Of a DNA stretch of 64,000 nucleotides, positions 45,175 to 56,899 are shown piece by piece. The notes beneath the pieces are model-generated. The model did no database searches. It saw only the letters and a list, made by a program, of their open reading frames with translations, and was not told the origin of the DNA. Positions within the stretch are counted from its first letter, which is position 1, and each line of letters begins with the position of its first letter. Source of the stretch: Dromiciops gliroides (lineage: Eukaryota; Chordata; Mammalia; Microbiotheria; Microbiotheriidae). Made by a program: the position numbers and the translations under genes. The DNA lies in assembly GCF_019393635.1 (NCBI RefSeq), contig NC_057861.1:84375327-84439326 (forward strand), given 5' to 3'.

Positions 45175-46395
45175 TGAATCACTACCAATTCTACTTTATA
45201 AGGAGTTATTTTTGTCAGTGAACTTTTGTACATCTTTTTCCATGTGATCAATTGTGCTTCTTAAGGAATTCTCTTCAGTGAATTTTTGCCTATTTTTTCA
45301 TTTTAGCCAATTCTACTTTTTAAGGTGTTCTTTTCTTTATTTCATTTTTGTTTCTTTTTTTAAGCATTTGGCCTATTTTAAGGGGGTTTAGGGGTATTTT
45401 GTGCCTCCTTTACCAAGCTGTTGACTCTTTTGTCATGATTTCCTTGTATCACTGTCATTTCTTTTCCCATTTTTTTCCTTTACCTCTCTTATTTGATTTT
45501 TAAAACCCTTTTTGAGTTCTTCTAGGAATTCTTTTTGGAGCAGAAACCAATTCACATTTTTCTTTGAGGCTTTAGATGTAGTAGTTTTACTTTGCTGTCA
45601 TCTTCTGAGTTTGTGTTTTGATCTTCCCTGTTACCATAGTAACTTTCTATTGTCAAGATCTTTTTTGTAATTTTCTCACTTTTCCAGCCTATTTCTTGAC
45701 TTTTAACTTTATATGAAAGCGGGGCTCTTTACAAATTGGGCATAGTCCCAAGTTTCAGTTTTTTTTTTTGTTCAGCTAGTTTCAGGGGTCTGTAAGCTTT
45801 CAGTTTTTCCAAGGTGTTATGATCTAAAGAAAGGTAAGTTTGTTACTCTCCTTGACTGTTCTCTGTTCTGTGAGTGACCATGAACATTCTGCTCTGGAAC
45901 TATGACCATGCTCCCTGTTCCCCTGGGTCCACAAGCTCTGATGTTCTAGTGCTTCTCCTCCCCCTAGGACTATGATCCAAGACTGCAACCCAGATCCAAG
46001 TATGGGGAATGCAATAGAGCCCTGCATCTACTGCCAGAAAAAGAACCCTGATAATCTCCTTCAAACTAGTTATCTTACTCTTTCACAATCTGTGTGCAGA
46101 AATCTCCAGAAGCAGTTTCTGCCACTCAATCCCAAGACCTGCTGTTGATTTTCTGAAGTGTGGCCTGTATTAGAGAAACCTGTCCTCCACTGTCATCCTG
46201 TTGTGATATACCTTTCCTGATGATCTTCTAAGTTTTCTTGGCCTAAAAAATTATTTCATCCAATCCTTTTGTGCATTCTGCAAATACATAATTTGTTTTG
46301 AGGCGTTAATTAAAGTTGTTTGGAGGGGAATTTGGGAAATCTCAGGTGAGTCCCTGCCTTTTCTCCCCCATTTTGGTTCTTTGCCCCCCCACCCT
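45175..46395 (-). pseudogene. Older L1: 5' UTR and ORF1 N-terminal part
   Basis: Reading minus from 46395, the 5' UTR parallels that at 44515-45174 (AAAATGGGGGAGAAAAGGCAG-type start). ORF1 N-terminal coiled-coil text then runs to about 45175, where the younger L1 interrupts it. Its lower half is probably 40065-42165. Confidence 0.65.
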
Positions 46396-46551
46396 GCTCC
46401 CAGTTTTGAATATGTTGAGTTTAAGATGTCTATGGGATATCCAGTTCAAGATGTCCACTGGGATATCAAGAGAGAAGTTAGGACTGGATAAATAGATCTA
46501 AGAATCAGGATAGAGATGATAATTTAATCTATCATAGCTGGTGAAATCACC

Positions 46552-46669
46552 AAGAGAGGGAGGGAGGGAAGAAGGGAGAGAGGGAGGAAGGGAGAGAGGG
46601 AGGGAGGGAGGGAGGAAGGAAGGAAGGAAGGAAGGAAGGAAGGAAGGAAGGAAGGAAGGAAGGAAGGAA
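46552..46669 (+). repeat. (GGGA)n/(GGAA)n microsatellite
   Basis: A purine tetranucleotide tract, GGGA-type on the left and perfect GGAA on the right, abuts a CORE-SINE end. Frames across it are repeat artefacts. Confidence 0.97.
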
Positions 46670-46925
46670 ACAAGCATTTTTATTAAGCACTTACTATGTG
46701 CCAAACACTATGTAAGAACTTTACAGGGTCTCATTTGACCCTCATAATAACCCTGAGAGATAAGTGATATACTATTATTATTCCTATCTAACAGATGAGG
46801 AAATAGGCTGGAAGAGGTTAACTGACTGGGCCACAGTCACACAGATATTATGTGTCTGAGGGAAGATTTATATTGGATCTTCCTGACTCTAGCCTAGAGC
46901 TCTATATATTGCTTAGATTCCTTTG
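46670..46925 (-). repeat. CORE-SINE, full length
   Basis: A minus-strand copy runs from the 3' domain (AAGCACTTACTATGTGCC) through the CORE to TCTTCCTGACTCTAG. Confidence 0.8.
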
Positions 46926-46963
46926 TGCTGGGAATACAAGTACTAAAAATAAAAACAGTCCCC

Positions 46964-46966
<3 letters not shown>

Positions 46967-47001
<35 letters not shown>
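46967..47001 (+). repeat. (CA)n microsatellite
   Basis: A perfect CA run of about 35 bases. Confidence 0.95.
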
Positions 47002-47004
<3 letters not shown>

Positions 47005-48019
47005 CTATATATACCTATACACACATAATAGAAAGTTAATAATTATAACAATTTAGCTAGCATTTATATAGTATCTTAAAGATTTACAAGCCCTTTATTT
47101 TTTTTCTTTTTAAGATTTTGAATATTTTCCAATTACATGTAAAAAATAGTTTTTAACATTTTTTTATTTTGAGTTCCAAATTTTCTCTCTCTTGTCTCCT
47201 CTCTCCCCAAAATGGCAAGTAATTTGATAGAGGTTATACATGTTCAATCATGGAAACATATTTCCATATTAATCATATTATAAAACACAGACAAAAAGAA
47301 ACCACACCAAAAAAAAGAAAGTGAAAGACTGTATACTTTGATGTGCATTCGAACTCCATCACTTATTCTTCTGGAAGTGGATAGCATTTTCATCATGAGT
47401 CATTTGAGATTGTCTTGAATCATAGTATTGCTCATAATAACTAAATAATTCACAGCTGATCATCATACAATATTGTTATTACTGTGTACAATGTTCTCCT
47501 GGTGCTACTAACTTTACTTTGTATTAGTTATTGTAAGCCTTTCCAGGTTTTTCTGAAAGCAGCCTGCTTGTCATGTATTGTAGCACAATAGTATTCCATT
47601 CTAATCATATATCACAATTTGTTCAGCCATTCCCCAATTGAAATGCATTCCCTCAATTTCTAATTCTTTTCCACATGCAACAAAAGAACTCCTATTAATA
47701 TTTTCATACAAATAGGCCCTTTTCCTTGTTTTATCCAAAGCTTTGGGATATAGACCCAGTAGTGGTATTTCTGGGGGGGTATACACAGATTTATAGCCCT
47801 TTGGACAAAATTCCAAATTTCTCTCCAGACTGGTCAGATCAATTCACAATTCCACCAACAGTGAATTAGTGTCCCAATTTCCCCTCATCCCTTCCAACAC
47901 TCATCGTTTTCTTTTTCTGTCATATTAGCTAATTTGATAGGTATGAAGTGGTACTCCAAAGTTGTTTTAATTTGCATTTCTCTAAACAGTACTGATTTAG
48001 AGCATTTTTTCTTTTTTGT

Positions 48020-48090
48020 TTGTTTTTTTGGGGCAGGGGGGGGTTAGCAAGGTGAAGGCAATCAGGGTTAAATGACTTGCAGGGTCATAG
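48020..48090 (-). repeat. SINE remnant in L1
   Basis: Only the 3' part of a minus-strand SINE remains (CAATCAGGGTTAAATGACTTG). The head is missing. Confidence 0.75.
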
Positions 48091-49092
48091 AACATTTTTT
48101 CATTTGACTATGGATAGCTTTGTTTTCTTCATCTGAAAACTGCCTTTTCATATCCTTTGACCACTTATCAATTTGGGAATGACATATTCTTATAAATTTG
48201 ACAGTTCTCTATATATTTGAGAAATTAAGCTTTTATCAGAGAAATTTGCTGTGAAAAAAATTTTCTCAGCTTCCTGTTTTTCTTCTAATCTTGGCTGCAT
48301 TGGTTTTGTTTTACAAAAAAATTTTAATATAGTAAAAAAAATAATTTAACGTAGTCAAAACTATCCATTCTACATCGCAATGCTCTTTATCTTTTGTTTG
48401 GTCATAAGCTCTTTCTTATCCCTAGATCTGACAGATAAACTGTTCCATTTTCCACTAATTTGCTTATGGCATCATATGCTTATGTCTAAACCATGTACCC
48501 ATTTTGTCCTTATCTTAGTATATTGTGTGAAATGTTGCTCTATATTTAGTTTAGTTTCCGCTAAACTATTTTTCAGTTTTCCCAGTAATTTTTGCTAAAC
48601 AGTGAGTTCTTCTCCCAAAAGCTTGGATCCTTGGGTTTATCAAACACTAGTACCACTGATCCACCACTCTGATTTCTTCACTAGTACCAGATTGTCTTGA
48701 TTATTACTGCTTTGCAATATAGTTTGAGATCTGATACAGCTAAGCCACCTTCCTTGACATTTTTCATTGATTCCCTTCATATTCTTAATTTTTTTTCTTC
48801 CAGATGAATTTTGTTATTACTTTTTTATAGTTCTAAAAAATAATTTTGGCAATAAGTAAACTAATTTAGGAAGGATTATTATTTTTATTATATTGGCTTG
48901 GCTTACCCATGATCAATTAATATTTTCCCATTCAGATCTGACTTTATCTGTATGAAAAATGTTTGTAATTGTGTTCACATAGGTCCTGGGTTTGTCTCAG
49001 TAGGTAGACTCCCAAGTATTTTATATCCTCTACAACTATTTTAAGTGAAATTTATATCTTTCTCTCTCTTGCTGCTAGACTTTGTTGGTAAT

Positions 49093-49299
49093 TTATAGAA
49101 ATGTTGGTGATTTGTGTGGATTTATTTTATATCCTGAAACTTTCCTAAAGTTGTTCATTATTTCAACTAAGTTTTTAGTTGATTCTCTAGGGTTTTCTAA
49201 GTATACCATCATATCATCTGTAAAGAGTAATAGTTTTGTTTCCTCATTGCCTACTCTAATTTCTTCAATTTCCTTTACTCTTATTTCTATATCTATCAT
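49093..49299 (-). pseudogene. L1 reverse transcriptase catalytic segment
   Basis: Within the L1 above, this 68-codon stretch keeps the RT active-site box as FTDDMMVYLENP (usual form FADD) and the following GYKINPHKS motif. It is diagnostic of the L1 RT palm. The Asp pair is intact, but the surrounding ORF is broken. Confidence 0.9.
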
Positions 49300-49675
49300 T
49301 TCTAGTACAATAGTGAATAATACTGGTAATAAAAGGTGTCCTTGCTATACCCCTAATTGTAGTGAGAAGGCTTCTAGCTTATCCCCATTACAGATAATGC
49401 TTTGCCATTTTAAGGAAAGCTCCATTTATTTTTATACTTCCTAGTGTTGTATTTTGTCAAAAGCTTTTTCTGCATCTATTGAGATAATCATATGGTTTCT
49501 GTTGGCTTTGTTATTGATATAGTCAATTATGCTGAAAGTTTTCCTAATACCGAACCAGCCCTACATTAAGAGTATAAATCCCAGCCGGCCATAATGAATG
49601 TGATCTTTGTGGTATATTGCTGTAATCTCCTTGCTATACTTAAAAGTTTTTCTTTTTTTTCTTTTTTTTTTTTTT

Positions 49676-49812
49676 TTGCAAGACAATCAGGGTTAAGTGA
49701 CTTGCCCAGGGTCACATAGCTAGTAAATGTCAAGTGTCTGAGGCTGGATTTGAACTCAGGTCCTCCTGAATCCAGGGCCAGTGCTCTATCCACTATGCCA
49801 CCTAGCTGCCCC
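49676..49812 (-). repeat. Young SINE in L1 with 17-bp TSD
   Basis: A minus-strand copy has the TSD CTATACTTAAAAGTTTT on both sides and a long T tract. Confidence 0.97.
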
Positions 49813-50011
49813 CTATACTTAAAAGTTTTGCATCAATATCAGTTAGGGAAATTTTTATATAGTTTTCTTTCTCTGTTTTTGTTCTTCCTGTTTTAGATAA
49901 CAGCACCATATTGTTTTAAAAGAAATTTGTAAGAATTCCTTTGCCTATTTTCCCAAATAGTTTATTTAGTATTGGAAATAATTGTTCTTTAAATGTTTGG
50001 TAGAATTCATT

Positions 50012-50170
50012 GGGCAGCTAGGTGGCGCAGTGGATAAAGCACTGGCCTTGGATTCAGAAGGACCTGAGTTCAAATCCAGATTCAGACACTTGACACTACC
50101 TGTGTGACCATAGGCAAGTCACTTAATCCTCATTGCCCCACAAAAAAATAAAAAACAAACAAACAAACAA
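50012..50170 (+). repeat. Young SINE in L1
   Basis: A plus-strand copy has an ACAAACAAACAAAC-type tail and the TSD AGAATTCATT. Confidence 0.95.
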
Positions 50171-50881
50171 AAGAATTCATTTATGAATCCATCTGGTCCT
50201 GGAGATTTTTCTTAAGGAGCTTGTTGATGTCTTGCTCAGTTTCTTTGTCTAAGATAAGGTTATTTAAATATTCTACTTCCTTTTCTGTTAACCTGGGAAA
50301 TTTATACTTTGATAAATATTCACCCACTTCACTTAGATAGTTACATTTATTGGCATATAGTTGAGCAAAATAACTCCTAACAATTGTTTTTCTTTCCTCT
50401 TCTTTGATGGAGAATTCACACTTTTCATTTTGATACTGGTGATTTGGTTTTCTTCTTTCTTTTTTTAAATCAAAGTAACCACTGGTTTATTTTATTTGTT
50501 GTTTTTTTTCATAAAACCAATAACTCCTAGTCTTATTTATTAGTTCATTTTCTTTCTTTCAAATTTATTAATCTCACCTTTGATTTTTTTAGGACTTCTA
50601 ATTTGGTGTTGAATTGGGGATTTTTAGTTTGTTCTTTTATAATTTTTAGTTGCATACCCAATTCATTGATCAGCTTTTTCTCTATTTTATTGAAATAAGC
50701 ATTTAAAAAAATAATTTTGCCCTAAGTACTGCTTTGGCTATATTCCATAAATTTTGATGTGTTGTCTCATTGTTGTCATTCTCTTTAATGAAATTATTGG
50801 TTGTTTCTGTGATTTGACTCATTCATTTTTAGGATTATATTATTTAATTTCCAATTAATTTTTTTTCTTTCTTTTTTTTTT

Positions 50882-51016
50882 TTTGGTGAGGCAATTGGGG
50901 TTAAGTGACTTGCCCAGGGTCACACAGCTAGTGTTAAGTGTCTGAGGCTGGATTTGAACTCAGGTCCTCCTGACTCCAGGGCCAGTACTCCATCCACTGC
51001 GCCACCCAGAGACCCC
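50882..51016 (-). repeat. Young SINE in L1
   Basis: A minus-strand copy ends GCCACCCAGAGACCCC. The TSD AATTTCCAATTAATTTTT is on both sides. Confidence 0.96.
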
Positions 51017-51417
51017 AATTTCCAATTAATTTTTAATCTGTGTTTCCATGGCCCTTTATTGAATATAATTTTATTGCATTATGATCTAAAAAGATGCATT
51101 TAATATGCCTGCTTTTCTGCATTTGGTTGTGAGGTTTTTATGCCCTAATATATGGTTAGTCTTTGTGTAGGTGCCATGTACCACTGAGGAAAAAAGCCAT
51201 ATTCCTTTCTACTCCCATTCAATTTTCTCCAGAGATCTATCATATCTAACTTTTCTCAGAGTCTATTCATTTCCTTAACTTCGTTTTGTTTCTTTTTTGG
51301 TTAGACCATCTAGTTCTGAAAGGAACAAGTTAAGGTCCCCCAACTAGTATGGTTTTAATATTTCCTCCTATAATTCATTTAACTGGTTCCTTAAGAATTT
51401 ATATGCTATTTCTAAAA

Positions 51418-51590
51418 TTATTTTTCATTTGACCCTCACAACAGATAAGTGTTATTATTATCCCCATTTTACAGATAAGGAAAATAAGGCAAACAAGAGT
51501 TGAGTGGCTTGGACAAGGGTCACAAAGTTAGTAAGTATCTGAGGCTAGACTTGAACTCAGGTCTTCCTGATTCCAGACCCATTGTGCCAT
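51418..51590 (-). repeat. CORE-SINE
   Basis: A minus-strand copy shows GACCCTCACAACAG, CCCATTTTACAGATAAGGAA and AACTCAGGTCTTCCTGATTCC. Confidence 0.78.
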
Positions 51591-51897
51591 CTATACAAGT
51601 AGAACATAAACCAAGAGCTAGCAACATCACACTAACAGTAAGAGGGAAGAGTATCTACAATTTCTTTAGCTATTATTACCCAAATGTTGTGTTCCCATTT
51701 TGTTTTCTGTTCCTTGCTACCACAAAAAGGATAGCTATAAATATTTTGGTATATGTGGAGACTTCACCTCTCCTTAGGGGGGCATACAGTAGTGGTAACA
51801 TTGAGTGAGAGGTTACTAATAGTTTAGCAACTTTTCTAGCATAATTCCAAATTGTTTTCATTAATTGTTATACTTTGCAGTTCCACGGCAGTGTATT

Positions 51898-52152
51898 AAC
51901 AATAAGAAGCATTTATATAGTACCTATCAAATGGCAGGCACTGTTCTAAGCACTTTACAAAGTACTACAAATATTATCTTATTTGGTTCTCAAAACAACC
52001 ATGGGAATTATTATCCCCATTTTACAGATGAGGAAACTGATGTAGCCCTTGCCCAGAGCCACAAAGCTAGTAAGTGTCTGAGGTCAATTTTGAACTCAGT
52101 TCTCCCTAATTCCAGAACTAGCACTCTATACACTAGGCTATGTAGCTTCCCT
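51898..52152 (-). repeat. CORE-SINE, full length
   Basis: A minus-strand copy runs from AAGCATTTATATAGTACC through CCCCATTTTACAGATGAGG to TATGTAGCTTCCC, inside L1. Confidence 0.82.
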
Positions 52153-52753
52153 GTTAGTGGGCTTATATTCCCCAAACCCCTCCAACATTGACTATTTCCA
52201 TACTTTTTGATATTTAACAATTTGATGCCTATGAAATAAAACTTCAAAGTTGTTGCAAATTTATATTTCTCTTATAATTAATTATTTGAAGGATTTTTTC
52301 ATATAGTTGATGACAGTTTTTAATTCTTTTGAAAACCGTATACTATAAGTAGTCTTTACTGTAAAATGTCTCTTGGTCTTCTATATTTTCATTACATATA
52401 TCTTTGATATCAGACTTTTAGCATAGATATTTGATGCATGGATTTTCCCCCAATTTTCTACCTTATTTAGTTGAATATTATATAATAAAAATTATGTTTT
52501 GTTTTTTGTTATCTTCTCTTTCCCCTATTTGATTATTAATGTTCCCTTAAACCATAGTTCTATAATGTTGTTTGCTACAACCACTTATGTTAAAGTCACT
52601 TATCAGTTCAGAGCTTATTCTGACATATGATGTAAGATGGTAATATAAACCTAAATTGTACCAAATTACTTGGTAGTTTTTCCAATATTTTTATATTATA
52701 ATAGTCCTTTCTCTAGTACTTGGGGGTCTTGAGCTTATAAAACATTGTACTAG

Positions 52754-52913
52754 GGGCAGCTAGGTGGCGCAGTGGATAAAGCACTGGCCCTGGATTCAGG
52801 AGTAACTGAGTTCAAATCCAGCCTCAGACACTTGACGCTTACTAGCTTTGTGACCCTGGGAAAGTCACTTAACCCCCATTGCCACACAAAAAAACAAAAC
52901 AAAACAAAAAATA
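52754..52913 (+). repeat. Young SINE in L1
   Basis: A plus-strand copy has a CAAAACAAAACAAAA tail. The TSD is ACATTGTACTA / ACATTGTGCTA. Confidence 0.95.
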
Positions 52914-53404
52914 CATTGTGCTATTTTGTTTGGTTTCTTCTGGGTCTTGCTTATCTAATATGTTCAATTGATCTACTTGACCATTTTCAATTTTACACCA
53001 TAAAGTTTTAATGGTTGGTAAAGACCTATAATTTGATAAGTGCTACTTTAGAATACAGTACTTTACAATTTGATATACTACTACCTTTAATTCATTTTTT
53101 CACTATTTCCTTTGAGATTCTTGACCACTTTGTTCATCCAAATGAAATCCTCTAAAAAATAACACCCTTGCATTTTCATTGGCATGCAGCCAATTTTGTT
53201 GCATTATCATGACTCAAGCATGAGCAGTGAATGTCTCAGCATCTTCTCATTATCTATTTTTATTTCTGTAAAGTTTTTCAGTTGTATTTGTTATAATGGT
53301 GTCAAAGATATATAAACATATGTATTATATATAGTATATGTGTATATCTGAGATTTGTATGCATTATTTACTATTTTGAATTGGATTTTTTCTCTTTCTA
53401 TCTG

Positions 53405-53672
53405 AGGTAGGAAGGTGGTACAGTGAATAGAGAAATGGGTTCTCTAAGTCAAGAAAAGATGAGTCTAAATATCCTTGCTTCCAGATGACTACTAAATGTG
53501 TGAACCTAGACAAGTCACTTAACCCACCATCTGCCCTCAGATTCCTCTGATTTAAAATAAGGACTAATAATCACACCTGCTTCCCAGGGTTGTTGTAAGG
53601 ATCAAATAAGATAATATTTGTGAAAAGCTTAACACAGTGTCTGATACATAATAGGTGCTTAATAAGTGATTG
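53405..53672 (+). repeat. CORE-SINE, full length
   Basis: The head AGGTAGGAAGGTGGTACAG is followed by a decayed B-box, a CORE and the 3' AATAATATTTGTGAAAAGC domain ending TGCTTAATAAGTG. Confidence 0.8.
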
Positions 53673-53967
53673 TTTCCTTACTTTCTGGGTATTGTAAGTT
53701 AATATACAAATAAGGCTGATTTTGTATCCTACTAGTATGGTCATTGTTGCAATTACCCTTTCCATTGAAACGCCAAGATTCTCTGTGTAAACCACCATAT
53801 TGTCTGCCCAATAGAAACCAACGTTTCGGCTTCCTCTACAAAAACACCTTGACATGAAAATTAGAGGTCTCTCAGTAGTCTCCCTGAGACCTATGTCTCA
53901 AGGCAGAAGTTGGAAACAGCAGAAATAATTAAACCCTAGTAGCTACTGTCCCACTTCTAGTGAGTCA

Positions 53968-54130
53968 TTGCTCTGTTGTGGTTCCGTTTTTCAGTCATAT
54001 CCAATTCTTCATGACCCATGGACTGTACAGCCTCACTGAACACCGTCCATGTGTTTTCTTGGTTAAAAGATACCAGACATGTTTTGCCATTTTCTTCTCC
54101 ATTGTCTAGAGATTCACCCCTGGCGTAAAA
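53968..54130 (-). repeat. BovB/RTE-like LINE 3' end
   Basis: Plus-strand text TTTTTCAGTCATATCCAATTC, then CATGACCCATGGACTGTACA, then CATTTTCTTCTCCATTGTCT is the complement of a BovB/RTE 3' terminus. No RT coding is retained. Confidence 0.7.
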
Positions 54131-54709
54131 TGACACTGCCAGAAGGAACCTAAAAAGTGTTGTTGGAAATTTCAAAGTTCTGAGCATGAACCAAAAAACT
54201 CTTGATTTGCAAGTGGTATATTCATCACTAGTTTGGCCTGAAGAAGAGTGGACTGAAGGTTATGAGATGAAATTTAATACTGATGAATGAAAATTCTTAT
54301 ATTTCATTCTGAGAAAATAATTTTAAAAGTACAGTATAGAAGGAGAATGCTAGACTTCTCTTCCCATGAAAAAGATCTGAAAGCCCTTCATGTTGGAGTC
54401 AACCAGTGGAAGACCCCCCAAAATGTGGAATACAATCTTAGGATTTTGTTAAGAGAGGCCTAGTATCCAAAAACAGTTGCTGTGCTTTTCTTCCTGCCCT
54501 GCTCTGACCCTATTTAGAGTATTCGCATCCTACCTCTTGGTACCATATTTGAGAAAGGAATATGGAGATTCCAGAGGAGGATAAAAGATGGTAAGAGTAC
54601 CAAAGACATGCCCTATGAGAATCAACTGAGGGACCTATGGAGGTTTATCCTGGAGGAGCAGATTTGCAAAGGGCTAAGTGTACATGATCAAGATTATAAT
54701 ATATGAATG

Positions 54710-54711
54710 TC

Positions 54712-54743
<32 letters not shown>

Positions 54744-54895
54744 ATTGAGTCTTTCCGTTATATTCAACTCTTCGTGACCACATGGACTATAATGTCTATG
54801 AGGTTTTCTTGGCAAAAATATCCAGCAGTGGTTTGTCACTTTCCCTTTCCATGAGATAAGGCCAAACAAAGGTTAAATGACTTGCTCAGGGTGTC
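54710..54895 (-). repeat. RTE-tailed SINE with (TTG)n end
   Basis: A (TTG)n run (54711-54744) forms the complement of an ACAACAAC tail. It is followed by TCGTGACCACATGGACTATA and AGGTTAAATGACTTGC. The head is lost near 54895. Confidence 0.78.
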
Positions 54896-55029
54896 TAAAA
54901 CTTATATAATTTAGAATCAATGAATATTAGAGTTAGAAGGGAACTAAGAGCAACACCTCTAGGTCATTCTCCATCCCTTCAGCAAAGAATTATTAACTGC
55001 TGACTGTTAGATAATATACTAACCTACTT

Positions 55030-55330
55030 AAATATAGGCATCGAGGTGACCCATTAGATAGAGAGGTAAACTTGGAGTCAGGAAAGACCCTGAATTCAAA
55101 TCCTGCCTTGGACATTTACTAGCTATATGACCTTGTGGAAGGAAATCACTTAACCCACTCCTAGCCTCAGTATCTCCTACTGGAAAATAAGGGCAATAAA
55201 AGCAATTACCTCATCTTATTGTAAAGATCAAATGAGATAATCTTTGTAAACTTTAGAGTGCTATATAACTGTTAGCTGTCTGTATTATTAACACCATCAT
55301 CATTATTATCTCTAGTGTCAAGAACCCACT
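55030..55330 (+). repeat. CORE-SINE, full length
   Basis: The head GGCATCGAGGTGACCCATTAG is followed by a CORE and the 3' GATAATCTTTGTAAACTTTAG domain. Confidence 0.8.
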
Positions 55331-55427
55331 ATATCATAAGGGCATTGATTGAACAACATGAATGTTTCGTTAATTATTTATAGGGTTTGGGGACTGCCAA
55401 CCTTCTGTGGCTCTCCATAAATTTTTT

Positions 55428-55575
55428 TTACATTTTTTTTGCTGCAGGGCAATGGGGGTTATGTGACTTGCCAAAGGTCACACAGTTAGTAATTTTCAAG
55501 TGTCTGAGACAGGACTTGAACTCAGGTCCTTCTGAATTCAGGGCGGCGCTTTATCCACTTCACCACCTAGCTGTG
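55428..55575 (-). repeat. Young SINE
   Basis: A minus-strand copy with the TSD GCTCTCCATAA on both sides. Confidence 0.95.
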
Positions 55576-55699
55576 CCCTCGCTCTCCATAATTTTACCAC
55601 AGCAGTCCTTGAAATTAGGAGATCATTTAGGGGATTCCTACAAAGAGAGAGCCAATTTATCAACCAGCACAATACCACATAAAGATCATTGGACTTCAC

Positions 55700-56020
55700 A
55701 TCAGAATATCTGGTTCCAATTCTGGCTTTGGCACCTGTGACCTTGGACAAATCAGTTATCTTCCCTGAGACTCAGGTTCTTTGCCATGTTAAATACAGCC
55801 TATAAATCAAATCATACATCTATAGATTCAGGGCTCAAAGGGACCTTAGAGGTCATTGAGTCTAACCCTTTATTTTTAGGGGGAAGAAATCTGAGACCCA
55901 GAGACATTGGTTAAGTGATTTGTCCAAGGTTGAATAGTTGGTAAATGTCAGAAGCAGGATTCAAACCCACATCACCACACTCCAGGTGTAGAATTTTATG
56001 CACTACACCAGACGCTGTGG
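55700..56020. repeat. Old MIR-type pair
   Basis: A plus-strand scrap lies at about 55700-55790. A minus-strand copy lies at about 55825-56020 (GACCCAGAGACATTGGTTAAG, AGAAGCAGGATTCAAACCC). Confidence 0.7.
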
Positions 56021-56409
56021 TCTCCTTAGTCATATTTGTACTCTTCACAATAGGGTTGTAAGAGACAGAGCTTTTGTAAACCTTCAAATGCTACCCAAAA
56101 TTAATTAATTAATATCATTGATCAAAAGTTAAGGCATCTGGAACACCAAATTTTTTAAAAATTGATGTTTAAAATTTGTATGTACATATATTTTGGAAAT
56201 AAAATTCCTATTCAAGAAAAAAAATTTAAAAAAAAGTTAAGGCAGACCTTTCCCAAATAATGCAACCCATGTGCTTGCCTTTTCTTTTGTTTGTCCCCAC
56301 TCTCACATATATTCCAACCTCTGAAAAATACTTCCAGACTACAAGGGATTGAGCTCAGTCATGGAGGTCTCATAAGTAACCCTCTGATGAAATCTACAGG
56401 ATATATGAC

Positions 56410-56650
56410 AGTGTAGGTACTGGTGGCATAGTAAATATAGTACTGGGCCTAAAGTCAGGAAGACCTGAATTCAAATCCAACTTCAGACACTTACTCATTG
56501 TTTAACCCTGGGCAACCCACTTAGCCTCAGTTTGAAGTAGTAGCACCTACTTCAAAGGGTTATTTTGATCAAATGTAATAATATTTGTAAAGCATTACAC
56601 TTAGTGCCATGCCTAACAAATAGTAAGTACTTAATAAATATCTGTTCTCT
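56410..56650 (+). repeat. CORE-SINE, full length
   Basis: GTACTGGTGGCATAGTAAATA begins the head. The 3' end is GTAAGTACTTAATAAATATCTG. Confidence 0.8.
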
Positions 56651-56689
56651 TCCCTTCCCCCAGCCACTCAGATTCCATCTTCTGTTTTC

Positions 56690-56850
56690 TGTTTTTGTTT
56701 TGTTTGTTTTTTGGTGAGGCAATTGGGGTTAAGTGACTTGCCCAGGGTCACACAGCTAGTTAAGTGTCAAGTGTCTGAGGCTGGATTTGAACTTAGGTCC
56801 TCCTGAATCCAGGGCTGGTGCTTTATCTACTGCACCACCTAGCTGCCCCA
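56690..56850 (-). repeat. Young SINE with perfect TSD
   Basis: A minus-strand copy with the TSD CAGATTCCATCTT on both sides. Confidence 0.96.
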
Positions 56851-56899
56851 GATTCCATCTTAGAAATACTAGCTCTTGAGTTATTGCCTAGAATCTCTG

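Larger units (their letters stand above)
47098..51415 (-). pseudogene. Long L1 ORF2 relic with 3' UTR
   Basis: About 4.3 kb of minus-strand L1 includes the 3' UTR (47098-47350), the ORF2 C-terminus (GYKSVYTPPEIPLLGLYPK at about 47800 and EGMHFNWGMAEQIVIYD), the RT domain and upstream ORF2 text to about 51415. Numerous stops and three SINE insertions make it dead. The 5' part of ORF2, ORF1 and the 5' UTR are missing. Confidence 0.85.
51600..53860 (-). pseudogene. Older L1 ORF2 relic
   Basis: L1 ORF2 C-terminal text (MKTIWNYARKVAKL at about 51861, IAILFVVARNRKQNGN) starts near 51640. Higher in the window are mid-ORF2 and RT fragments (ADNMVVYTENLGVSME, VGYKISL at 53690-53855). A SINE (52754-52913) and two CORE-SINEs (51898-52152, 53405-53672) break it up. 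It is more diverged than the L1 at 47098-51415. Confidence 0.7.

Noticed and set aside
46498..46738. Pro/Leu/Ser-rich and Arg/Glu/Gly/Lys-rich frames
   Set aside because: They are frames across the GGGA/GGAA microsatellite.
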